Shown here: piece by piece, positions 33,373 to 39,970 of the stretch
Numbering within the stretch: position 1 is the first letter of the stretch
How the letters are laid out: each line of letters opens with the position of its first letter
NCBI GenBank assembly: GCA_031425695.1
Contig: JANPJV010000074.1
Coordinates: 1 to 39,970 of the forward strand
Direction: 5' to 3'
DNA length: 39,970 nucleotides
Origin: JANPJV01 sp031425695
GTDB taxonomy: Bacteria; Pseudomonadota; Gammaproteobacteria; Xanthomonadales; SZUA-5
The notes under the pieces: generated by a model
Told to the model about the DNA's origin: nothing
Databases searched by the model: none
The model's input: the letters and a program-made list of their open reading frames with translations, nothing else
Position numbers and translations under genes: made by a program

Positions 33373-34431
33373 TCACGCAGGGAATAGCGCGGCTTGGCTG
33401 ATCCCTTCGCCCTCATCCCAGCCCATCGCGAGATTGAGATTCTGTATGGCCTGACCCGCCATGCCCTTGACCAGGTTGTCGATTGCGACCAGCACGCACG
33501 CGCTGCCCTTGCGCGCTTCGATACCGATGTCGACGAAGTTGCTGCCGTTGACCGCGGCAACGCGCGGCGTGCCGTCGAGCAGGCGCACGAAACGTGCATC
33601 CGCATAGGCGGCGTCGAATACCGCGCGCAGCGCCGCCTTTTCCAGCCCGGGCGCGGCGAAGCTCAAAGTTGCGAAGATGCCGCGCACGAGCGGCGCCGAC
33701 TGCGGCACAAACGCAAACTCGAGCTTGGCGCCGTGCTCGCGCAGCGTGCGCCGGATCTCGCCCTCATGCTGGTGCGCCAACATCTTGTAGGCGCGAAAAT
33801 CATTCGCGCGGGTTGGATGGTGCGTGGTGTCGCTCGCGCTCGCACCCGATCCCGACGAACCCGTGATTGCCGACACCGCGACCCATTCCGGTGGTCGCGC
33901 CAGAGCGCTCAACGGCAGCAGCCCAAGCTGGATAGCAGTTGCGAAACACCCCGGATTGGCGATCCGCCGCGCACCGCGCAGGCGCTCGCGACGCCACTCG
34001 GCCAGCCCGTAGACGAATGCCGGCAGATACTGCGGACATGGATGCTCGCCGCCATATGACTCGCTGAAACCCGCCGCATCCGCGAGGCGGAAGTCTCCAG
34101 AAAGATCGATCACGGTCAGCCGCTGCGAGAGTCCCGCATGCTCCCACTGCGCTTCGAGCTCCGGCAGCCGCCGCGCAAATTCGCCATGCGGCATCGCCGC
34201 GAACACCACCGGACAATCGCTCTGCGCGAGTAGCTGCCAGTCGGGCTGCTCGACAAACAAACCGCGCACCAGTCCGCGCAGATGCGGATGCACCGCCCCG
34301 AAATCCTTCCCCACATGCTGCCGCGAAGCCCCGACTACGCTCTTCAGCCGCGGATGCGTAGCCAACAGCCGCATGAGCTCCCCGCCACCGTAACCGGAGG
34401 CACCGAGAATCACGACATCGAGAGTTTTCAT
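33373..34431 (-). CDS. argC: N-acetyl-gamma-glutamyl-phosphate reductase
   Basis: NADPH-dependent reduction of N-acetylglutamyl phosphate in arginine synthesis. 352 aa, starting MKTLDVVILGASGYGGGELMRLL (Rossmann motif). The active-site Cys is in RIANPGCFATAIQLGLLPL, followed by ITGSSGSGASAS, a His-containing AHQHEGEI segment and FVPQSAPLVRGI. The frame is open 20 codons upstream, but that is R5 repeat sequence. It is the last gene of the arg cluster and is separated from the P-loop gene by the empty R5 element. Confidence 0.95.
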   Translation of the reverse strand: MKTLDVVILGASGYGGGELMRLLATHPRLKSVVGASRQHVGKDFGAVHPHLRGLVRGLFVEQPDWQLLAQSDCPVVFAAMPHGEFARRLPELEAQWEHAGLSQRLTVIDLSGDFRLADAAGFSESYGGEHPCPQYLPAFVYGLAEWRRERLRGARRIANPGCFATAIQLGLLPLSALARPPEWVAVSAITGSSGSGASASDTTHHPTRANDFRAYKMLAHQHEGEIRRTLREHGAKLEFAFVPQSAPLVRGIFATLSFAAPGLEKAALRAVFDAAYADARFVRLLDGTPRVAAVNGSNFVDIGIEARKGSACVLVAIDNLVKGMAGQAIQNLNLAMGWDEGEGISQAALFPA

Positions 34432-34467
34432 GTCAGGTCGCGACCTCGCAAATGACGGAAACGCAAA

Positions 34468-34637
34468 AGCGGTCTTACACAAAATGCACAAAATAAAGCG
34501 GACACAAGATGCACATAAAAAGCTTTCGTGGCTTCTATCTGCTCGCCCTGCCCACTCGTACGCGTCCTGTTAGAAAAGCTTTTTATGTGCATTTTTGTGA
34601 GGGCGCAGCCCTTTGTGCCTTTTGTGTAAAAATGGCT
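34468..34637. repeat. R5 inverted-repeat element without cargo
   Basis: Imperfect arms 34468-34526 and 34576-34637 with matching inner ends (TGCACATAAAAAGCTTT) and shared TTACACAAAA/TTTTGTGTAA outer parts, around a loop of about 49 nt. AT-rich against a GC-rich background. It lies between the P-loop gene stop (34648) and argC. Its arms match those flanking the GxxExxY gene at 35710-36248. Confidence 0.85.
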
Positions 34638-34647
34638 TTGCTTTAGC

Positions 34648-35691
34648 TTATCCGCGCCGCTTCATCACCAGTTCCAGCGCCGTCTCGCCCAGCGCGCGGG
34701 GATCTACGCGGGCGTTGCGGGCAGGGATGCCGAGGCGTTCGACGAAGCGCATGCCGACCGCGTTGTCGGTGGCCGGGCCGGCGACGATGTCGACCGCGAT
34801 GCCGTACTCGCGTCGCAGGAACTCGACGCCGCCGGCAACGCCGACTGGGTCGTTCGCGCAGAACACGAAACACGCGCACTGCGCGCGCAGCTCCGGATCG
34901 GCCAGGATCGCCTGCACGCCGTACTCGCCCATCACCCCGTCGCCCGTCTCGGCGACGATGACATCGACGCCTTTGCCAGCCAGTTCGCTCAACACCTTGT
35001 GCGCCGTCTCGCCCGCGTTCTCGGGGCCGGAGCAGACGATGCCGGCATCGGTGAAATCGGCGATGTACTCGGCGCCGTGGTCATACAGGTGCAAGGTGTC
35101 GCGCATCAGCGAAATGCCGGTCAGCTTGGCGCCGCCAATCTTCAATCCCTGCTTGTGCAACGCCCGCACGATGGCCGAGCCCGCCAGTGTCTTACCCGAG
35201 TTCATGCAAGTACCGAGGATGAATACGATCGGCACCTTCGGCGCCTGCGGTTGCCCACGCAAGGCGTTATGGCGGATATGCGCCGGAATGCCCAGCCGCG
35301 ACTGAAACTCTGGAAAGATCAACACCTGCCCCAGCACCTCGAGGTTGAAAGGCTTGCCCACATCCGGGTTATATGAAACGCATTTCCCCATCACCCCGCC
35401 GATATTGAGCATATTGATAGTATCGCCCACCTTCAGCGACTCCGGCATCACCCCCTCATACCCATGCAACGCATTCCGCTTCCCCAACGCCCCCACCACG
35501 ATGTCCCCATCATGCAAAGTCATCCACCGCCCATGCGTATCCTCGAGCTGGTTATAAGTAGACTTCTCCCCATGAATCTTCACCGCCACCACCGACCCCT
35601 GCTCCAGGAGGATCTCATCGCTGAGCGTCAGTGTGCGCGCAAGTGAAAGGTTGCGGGTGACTGAGGCAATCTTATCGACCGTGATACGCAT
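34648..35691 (-). CDS. P-loop NTPase, DUF1611/MobB-like, in arg cluster
   Basis: 347 aa from the ATG at 35691, preceded by AAGGAAA. The N-terminal half (MRITVDKIASVTRNLSLARTLTL...) is beta-rich with no catalytic motif known to me. The C-terminal half is a nucleotide-binding domain: Walker A GTCMNSGKT at residues 160-168, then IGGAKLTGISLMRDTLHLYDHGAEYIADFTDAG and DVIVAETGDGVMGEYG. The ADFTDAG and GAKLTG blocks recall DUF1611/MobB-type proteins. Its place between argG and argC suggests a link to arginine or glutamate metabolism, but the reaction is unknown. Upstream in-frame codons to 35757 are R5 repeat. Both sides are bounded by R5 elements. Confidence 0.75.
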   Translation of the reverse strand: MRITVDKIASVTRNLSLARTLTLSDEILLEQGSVVAVKIHGEKSTYNQLEDTHGRWMTLHDGDIVVGALGKRNALHGYEGVMPESLKVGDTINMLNIGGVMGKCVSYNPDVGKPFNLEVLGQVLIFPEFQSRLGIPAHIRHNALRGQPQAPKVPIVFILGTCMNSGKTLAGSAIVRALHKQGLKIGGAKLTGISLMRDTLHLYDHGAEYIADFTDAGIVCSGPENAGETAHKVLSELAGKGVDVIVAETGDGVMGEYGVQAILADPELRAQCACFVFCANDPVGVAGGVEFLRREYGIAVDIVAGPATDNAVGMRFVERLGIPARNARVDPRALGETALELVMKRRG

Positions 35692-35709
35692 CGGAGGTTT
35701 CCTTGAAAA

Positions 35710-36248
35710 AGCCATTTTTCCACAAAAAGCACAAAAGAGAGCGGACACAAAATGCACATAAAAAGCTATTAAGGGTCAAAGTGCTACTTTTCTTATCTGC
35801 ATCGCGGGTGCACCGAAATTAATTATGAGTGCGTGCTGCATCCGACATGCCCGCAAATACCCAAAAACCTGGGCTACGTGTTCATTTGCGATCAAACGGC
35901 AGGACTTTAGTTCCACGATTATTGTTTCCTCGACGAACAGATCAGGGAAATAATCGCCAAGCGACGCGCCATCCTCATCAAATACGGAAAGTCGAAACTG
36001 GGATTCAACCTTCATCCCACGCTTCCGGAGCCGATGAAGCATGCCGAGTTCATACACCTTTTCGAGATGCCCGTGTTTCAGGTAACCGTGGAGCTCATAG
36101 GCAGTCTGCCGAACCACGTTGCACCATTCAAGTATTTGGCCTGCACCTTCAGACATCCATTCTCTCCGCCCGAAGCGACACCCAAGCCCACTAAGCTCTT
36201 TATGTGCTCGCTTTTGATGTCATTTGTGCATTATGTGTAAAAATGGCT
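35710..36248. mobile_element. R5 inverted-repeat element carrying a GxxExxY gene
   Basis: Left arm 35710-35767 and right arm 36194-36248 are imperfect reverse complements (AGCCATTTTT...CACA...GCAC...ACATAAA.AGCT). Only 8 bases separate the left arm from the gene's stop and 37 separate the right arm from its start, so the gene nearly fills the loop. The arms match the cargo-free copy at 34468-34637. No target-site duplication is apparent. Movement is inferred from the repeated structure, the AT-rich arms and interruption of the arg operon. Confidence 0.65.
35776..36156 (-). CDS. GxxExxY protein (PD-(D/E)XK-like fold)
   Basis: 126 aa. The family-defining motif is Gly29-x-x-Glu32-x-x-Tyr35 (GHLEKVYE). 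A nuclease-like set follows: Asp72 in FPDLFV and Glu82-x-Lys84 in IIVELKSC, then LIANEHVAQVFGYLRA and HALIINFG. All residues expected of the PDDEXK_3/GxxExxY family are intact, so it is not an obvious relic. The biochemical activity of the family is not established. It is translated from GGCGGAGAGA-ATG and is enclosed by R5 arms. It lies between argG and the P-loop gene, which are otherwise consecutive. Confidence 0.9.
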   Translation of the reverse strand: MSEGAGQILEWCNVVRQTAYELHGYLKHGHLEKVYELGMLHRLRKRGMKVESQFRLSVFDEDGASLGDYFPDLFVEETIIVELKSCRLIANEHVAQVFGYLRACRMQHALIINFGAPAMQIRKVAL

Positions 36249-36258
36249 CCCCTCTAAA
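36230..36258 (-). promoter_or_regulatory. Candidate promoter of the GxxExxY gene
   Basis: Minus strand TTTAGA (36258-36253), a 17-base spacer and CATAAT (36235-36230). The -10 lies inside the right R5 arm and the -35 just outside it, 4 bases from the argG stop. If real, insertion next to a chance -35 created or completed the promoter. By-eye match only. Confidence 0.35.
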
Positions 36259-36261
36259 TTC

Positions 36262-37449
36262 TCAGCGCACCGACAACGCGACCTGTTGGGCGATGCCGAA
36301 GAGTTTGCAGTAGCCGCGGGCTTCTTCGCCGGTCCAGGCCTTGGAGCCCTCGCCGTAGCTGGCGACCTTGGATTGCATGAGGCTGTGCTTGGAGCGGACG
36401 CCCTCGACTTGGGCGACGCGGGGATAGAGGGTCATGCGGACCTGGCCGGTGACGGTAGCCTGGGAGGATTGCAGGAAGGCTTCGAGGTCGCGTCCGATGG
36501 GGTCGAAATAGTGGCCTTCGTGGAGCAGGCTGCCGTAGAGGTTGCCCAGTGATTCTTTCCAGAAGAGCTGCTTGCCGGAGAGCACCAGCTTCTCGAGCTC
36601 GCGGTGGGCCTGGATGAGCAGGTGCGGGGCGGCGGCGGCGAAACCGACGCGGCCCTTGATGCCGAGGATGGTGTCGCCCAGGTGGATGCCGCGGCCGATG
36701 CCGTAGCGATTGCCGAGCTCGTTGAGCTTGGCGACCAGGTCGACTGCCGACATCTCAACTTCATCCAGCGTGACCGGGTTGCCTTCGTGGAAACCGATGA
36801 CGATGGCCTGCGGTGCGAGATCCGGGGCAATCTCGCCACCGGGATAGGAGGAATCGGGCAGGTGCTGCCACGAGTCGTGGGTCTCGCGACCGCCGATCGA
36901 CGTGCCCCACATGCCTTCGTTGACCGAGTACGCGGTCGTCTTCGCGGCAATCTCCACGCCGCGCTCGGCGAGGAAGGCGGTCTCGTCCTCGCGCGACAAC
37001 GCGAGTTCGCGGATGGGCGTGATCAGCTGTGCGGTCGGGCACAAGGCGCGGAAGGCGACATCGAAGCGCACCTGGTCATTGCCGGCACCCGTCGATCCGT
37101 GTGCGATGGCTTCGGCGCTGAGACTGTTTGCCATCTCCGCCACGCGGCGTGCCTGGCACACGCGCTCGGCCGAGACCGACAGTGGATAGAGCTGGCCGCG
37201 CAGCACGTTGCCGTACAGCAGGTAGCGCAGGTAGTCATTCCACAGCTCGGTGCGCGCGTCGATGGTGTGGTGCTCGCGCACGCCGAGGCGCTGTGCCGCC
37301 GCCTCGATGCGCTCGAGCTCGGGCGCATCGAAGCCACCGGTGTTGACCGTGACCGTGGCCACGTCGAAGCCACGCTCGCGCAAGTGCAGCACGCAGAACG
37401 AGGTGTCGAGGCCACCGGAAAAAGCAAGTACGCAGAGAGGATTGGGCAT
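36262..37449 (-). CDS. argG: Argininosuccinate synthase
   Basis: ATP-dependent condensation of citrulline and aspartate. 395 aa. The N-terminal pyrophosphatase motif is LAFSGGLDTSFCVLHL, followed by HGSTGAGNDQVRFD, EGMWGTSIGG and GIGRGIHLGDTILGIKGRVGF. All blocks of ArgG are present. It starts 180 bases after argH, with an R2 pair in the gap, and is followed by the R5/GxxExxY element. Confidence 0.96.
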   Translation of the reverse strand: MPNPLCVLAFSGGLDTSFCVLHLRERGFDVATVTVNTGGFDAPELERIEAAAQRLGVREHHTIDARTELWNDYLRYLLYGNVLRGQLYPLSVSAERVCQARRVAEMANSLSAEAIAHGSTGAGNDQVRFDVAFRALCPTAQLITPIRELALSREDETAFLAERGVEIAAKTTAYSVNEGMWGTSIGGRETHDSWQHLPDSSYPGGEIAPDLAPQAIVIGFHEGNPVTLDEVEMSAVDLVAKLNELGNRYGIGRGIHLGDTILGIKGRVGFAAAAPHLLIQAHRELEKLVLSGKQLFWKESLGNLYGSLLHEGHYFDPIGRDLEAFLQSSQATVTGQVRMTLYPRVAQVEGVRSKHSLMQSKVASYGEGSKAWTGEEARGYCKLFGIAQQVALSVR

Positions 37450-37531
37450 GGGTACTCAGACATCAATGTTGAAAGGAAACTGGTGTGCCTTGTTGCTTTG
37501 TGGTGCTTTGCTGTTGTGGGTCTTTGCTGTC

Positions 37532-37618
37532 GTGGGTCCGGACCTTGTCCGGACGCTCTTCTGACATAGGGCGAAAAGCGTTCGGACAAGGTCCGAACCC
37601 ACCAAGGTCCGAACCCAC
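37532..37618. repeat. R2 palindromic pair plus partial third unit
   Basis: Forward GTGGGTCCGGACC...GTCCGGAC (37532-37554) and inverted GTTCGGACAAGGTCCGAAC..AC (37580-37602), then an extra inverted half CAAGGTCCGAACCCAC to 37618. It lies between argH and argG. The forward unit is of the TCCGGAC type and the inverted one of the TTCGGAC type, so the two subtypes recombine or co-evolve. Confidence 0.8.
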
Positions 37619-37628
37619 ACAGAGCAGT

Positions 37629-38978
37629 TCATGGCGCGAACACCCGCGCATCGATCGCATCCAGATCCGCCCGGTGCTCGGTAATCCAGTGTTCGGCTTC
37701 GGCCAGGTCGTGCTCGGCGAGATCGAGACCAAGATCCCCCAGGCCACCGCTATGCGTGGCTGACAACGCGGCGCGATCCACCTCGAAACGGCCGGCCATG
37801 ACCGCCTCGCCCACCGCTCGATAGGCGTCTCGGAAGCTCTGGCCGCTCGCGACCAGCACATAGGCCTGGTGCGCGGCATAAAGCTCGTCGCTCATCGCCG
37901 CGCGCGTGCGCTTGACGTCGACGACCAGGACCGGAATGAGCCGGGTGAGCACGTCGATCGTCGCCGACGCCGCATCCATCCCGGCCAGCAATGGCTTCTT
38001 GTGCAGCTGGAAATCGCGATGGTAGCTGCCTGGCAACCCGGTCACGATTTCGCGATGCCACTGGGCGATGCCGCGCAGTTCGCGGCAGCGTCCGCGCGCA
38101 AGCTCCAGCACGTCGGGATTGCGCTTCTGCGGCATGATCGAAGAGCCGGTCGTGAACGCATCCGGCAAACGCACGAACCCGAATTCCTCGGTCGAGTACA
38201 GGCTCAAGTCCCAGCACAGCTTTTCCAGCGTGTGCGCAATCGACTGCAGCCAATCGAGCAGCGCCTGCTCATGCCGGCCGCGCGAGTTCATCGCATCGAC
38301 GGGCGAACGCTGCACGCGGCTGAAACCCAGCAACGTCGCAACGCGCTCGCGCTTCAGCGGCAAGGGCACCCCGAAGCCGGCGGCGGCCCCGAGCGGACAA
38401 CGATCGAGCCGCGCCCAGACGCAGTGCGCGGCCTCCAACTCCTCCAGCAGCCCTTCGACATAGCCGACTGCCCATTGGCCGAAGCTCGATGGCATGGCCC
38501 GCCGCAAGTGCGTGTACCCCGGCAGGTCGACGCTCTCGTGCGCGCGCGCGAAGGCGAGCAGGCTCGCCGCCAGCGCATGCACCTGCGCGCAGAGACCAAT
38601 CAGCCGTTCGCGCAGGAGGAGGCGCAGTGCCAGCAGCACCTGGTCGTTGCGCGAGCGCCCGAGATGGACGCGTTTGCCCGCCTCGCCGACGCGTGCGACC
38701 AGCGCGTGCTCGAGCGCGGTGTGCGCGTCTTCCTGTTCGGTCGTGATTTCGATCTCGCCGCGCTCGGCAGCGGCCTTCAGCTCGCGCAGCGCGTCGATCA
38801 GAACGCGCGCATCGGCGTCCGGGATCAGTCCGGCCTCGCCGAGCATGCGCGCGTGCGCGGCCGAGCCCTGCGCGTCGTGGACGAGCAAGGCGCGATCGAT
38901 CACCGGGTCCTCGCCAACGGTGAAACGATGGATCACCGCATCCAGCGGCAGACCTTTCGCCCACAGCGGCGCGCTCAT
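37629..38978 (-). CDS. argH: Argininosuccinate lyase
   Basis: Releases arginine and fumarate from argininosuccinate; aspartase/fumarase superfamily. 449 aa. It has TTEQEDAHTALEHALVARVGEAGKRVHLGRSRNDQVLLALRL, the pair LPGYTHLRRAMPSSFGQW, and the superfamily signature GSSIMPQKRNPDVLEL, all intact. Its ATG overlaps the argB stop by ATGA, so argB and argH are coupled. The C-terminus matches the usual length for the family. Confidence 0.96.
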   Translation of the reverse strand: MSAPLWAKGLPLDAVIHRFTVGEDPVIDRALLVHDAQGSAAHARMLGEAGLIPDADARVLIDALRELKAAAERGEIEITTEQEDAHTALEHALVARVGEAGKRVHLGRSRNDQVLLALRLLLRERLIGLCAQVHALAASLLAFARAHESVDLPGYTHLRRAMPSSFGQWAVGYVEGLLEELEAAHCVWARLDRCPLGAAAGFGVPLPLKRERVATLLGFSRVQRSPVDAMNSRGRHEQALLDWLQSIAHTLEKLCWDLSLYSTEEFGFVRLPDAFTTGSSIMPQKRNPDVLELARGRCRELRGIAQWHREIVTGLPGSYHRDFQLHKKPLLAGMDAASATIDVLTRLIPVLVVDVKRTRAAMSDELYAAHQAYVLVASGQSFRDAYRAVGEAVMAGRFEVDRAALSATHSGGLGDLGLDLAEHDLAEAEHWITEHRADLDAIDARVFAP

Positions 38979-39880
38979 CCCTGATCGCTGTCGCGCACGA
39001 TCATTGTGCCTGCGCCCTCGTTGGTGAAGATCTCCACCAGCAGCGCGTCGGTCTGCATGCCCGAAACCAGGTGCACGGAATGCACACCGCCATTGAGCGC
39101 GTGGCGAATCGAGGCGGCCTTCGGCAACATCCCCCCGCTCAGCTCGCCACGCGCTTCCATCTCATCTAGCTTGGCCAGCGTCGCGAACGTGATCAGCGAG
39201 GAACTGTTCTTGGCGTCCTTCAAAAGGCCGGCCACCTTGAGCACGAAGAACAGCTTCTCGGCCTTCATCACCGAGGCAATCTGCGCCGCGATGGTGTCGG
39301 CATTGGTGTTGAAGATGCTGCCGTCCTGGGCCCCCGAGAGTGGCGCGATGACGGGCACATAATCCTTCTCAATCAGATGGTTGAGCAGGGTCGGATCGAC
39401 CTTTTCGATGTCCCCGACCAGCCCGTAGTCGAACATGCGCGGCTGGCCCGCCACCTCTTCGCCGAGATAGATCGGCGCGCGCTTGCGGGCAGTGATCATG
39501 CCGGCATCCAGGCCACTCAGGCCCACCGCCGGCACGCCCACGCGGTTCATTTCGGCGATGAGGTCGGTGTTGACGCCATTGAAAACCAGCTTGGCGGCCT
39601 CGAGCACATCGGGGGAGGTCACCCGTCGCCCGCCCTGCTTCTCGATCGGCAAGCCGAGCTTCTCGCACATCTGGTCGAGCCTGGAACCGCCCCCATGCAC
39701 CACGATCACGCGGATCGACAATGTCCACAGCACGCCGATCTGCTCGACCACTTTGCGCCGGCTCTCCGGCTCATCGAGGATCTCGCCACCGAGCTTGACC
39801 ACGAAAGTCTTGCCACGAAACTGGCGCAGATAGCGACTCAGGCCTTTGAGCGCGTCATAGGGATTGGTGGCAAAGGGCAT
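38975..39880 (-). CDS. argB: N-acetylglutamate kinase (stand-alone)
   Basis: Amino-acid kinase fold enzyme phosphorylating N-acetylglutamate. 301 aa. It shows FVVKLGGEILDE, VIVVHGGGSRLDQM, FNGVNTDLIAEMNRVGVPAVGLSG and FNTNADTIAAQIASVMKAEKLFFVLKVAGLL, all matching the family. It lacks the C-terminal acetyltransferase (NAGS) domain that is fused to ArgB in Xanthomonas-type bifunctional enzymes; the frame ends cleanly and argH follows with a 4-base overlap. First visible gene of the arg cluster. Confidence 0.94.
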   Translation of the reverse strand: MPFATNPYDALKGLSRYLRQFRGKTFVVKLGGEILDEPESRRKVVEQIGVLWTLSIRVIVVHGGGSRLDQMCEKLGLPIEKQGGRRVTSPDVLEAAKLVFNGVNTDLIAEMNRVGVPAVGLSGLDAGMITARKRAPIYLGEEVAGQPRMFDYGLVGDIEKVDPTLLNHLIEKDYVPVIAPLSGAQDGSIFNTNADTIAAQIASVMKAEKLFFVLKVAGLLKDAKNSSSLITFATLAKLDEMEARGELSGGMLPKAASIRHALNGGVHSVHLVSGMQTDALLVEIFTNEGAGTMIVRDSDQG

Positions 39881-39927
39881 GGCAGTTTTCCGGTGAGTGA
39901 ATGGTGGTAACAGAAAAATGGACTGCT

Positions 39928-39956
39928 CCCCTCTCCCATGCTTCTGGGGAGAGGGG
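39928..39956. repeat. CCCTCTCCC inverted repeat near the window edge
   Basis: CCCCTCTCCC (39928-39937) pairs with GGGAGAGGGG (39947-39956). Further GGGGGAGAGGG follows to the edge. This resembles a common intergenic G/C-rich repeat and may be a hairpin upstream of argB; the element is cut by the window end. Confidence 0.5.
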
Positions 39957-39970
39957 CTGGGGGAGAGGGC

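Noticed and set aside
35692..35757. 22-residue N-terminal extension of the P-loop protein
   Set aside because: It translates the R5 arm (MHFVSALFCAFCG); the ATG at 35691 has its own ribosome site.

Overview
The window is GC-rich and densely coded, and reads as a chromosomal segment of a gammaproteobacterium of the Lysobacterales (Xanthomonadales), perhaps near Rhodanobacteraceae or Dokdonella. The grounds are the dnaX-ybaB block beside tRNA-Ser and 4.5S RNA, an RpfE-type protein, a Kdo kinase beside a heptosyltransferase-like gene, giant beta-propeller histidine kinases, an XrtH-type exosortase, and secreted proteases ending in Gly-Phe-Glu. The genus call is inference from gene content only.

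Layout. 1-2640: dnaX-ybaB (minus strand), tRNA-Ser(GGA), 4.5S SRP RNA and its terminator. 2830-6733: a tightly overlapped minus-strand operon, kdkA > 46-codon ORF > metallo-beta-lactamase-fold hydrolase > moaA > moaC > moaD > moaE, which joins LPS core phosphorylation to molybdopterin synthesis. 6754-8469: GT9 heptosyltransferase-like gene and a DUF6165 protein. 8544-11909: periplasmic-propeller histidine kinase. 12145-13935: acyl-CoA dehydrogenase. 14217-17388: RpfE-like protein, a BtuF-like binding protein without signal peptide, pdxH and an orphan exosortase. 17617-21857: aroK-aroB, WGR protein, SPOR protein and hemE. 22044-27970: a hybrid propeller histidine kinase divergent from a membrane GTPase, then YceI. 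28091-33271: two large secreted serine proteases (trypsin fold and subtilisin fold). 33373-39880: an arginine cluster transcribed argB-argH-argG-[GxxExxY element]-P-loop protein-argC.

The most unusual content is between the genes. At least four families of palindromic repeats fill almost every intergenic gap. R1 has a GTAG foot followed by GTCATGTTGCGCCCG and is often built as a four-arm A-B'-B-A' structure. R2 has a GTGG foot and a TCCGGAC/GTCCGGA palindrome; one copy has grown into a 36-bp tandem array and another lies inside a kinase gene. R3 starts TTGGAGTGCGGCGC. R4 contains CAGATTACATGGATG. The GTRG feet and paired orientation resemble REP/BIME elements moved by RAYT-type transposases, but no transposase gene is in the window. 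A fifth family (R5) forms AT-rich inverted repeats bracketing the P-loop gene of the arg cluster: one copy is empty (170 bp), and the other carries a GxxExxY PD-(D/E)XK-like gene that nearly fills the space between its arms. This looks like a hairpin-with-ORF element comparable in architecture to rRNA intervening sequences, and is the best candidate here for an undescribed system.

No database search was possible. Family names rest on recognised motifs, and all statements about mobility, sorting tags or coupling are inference.
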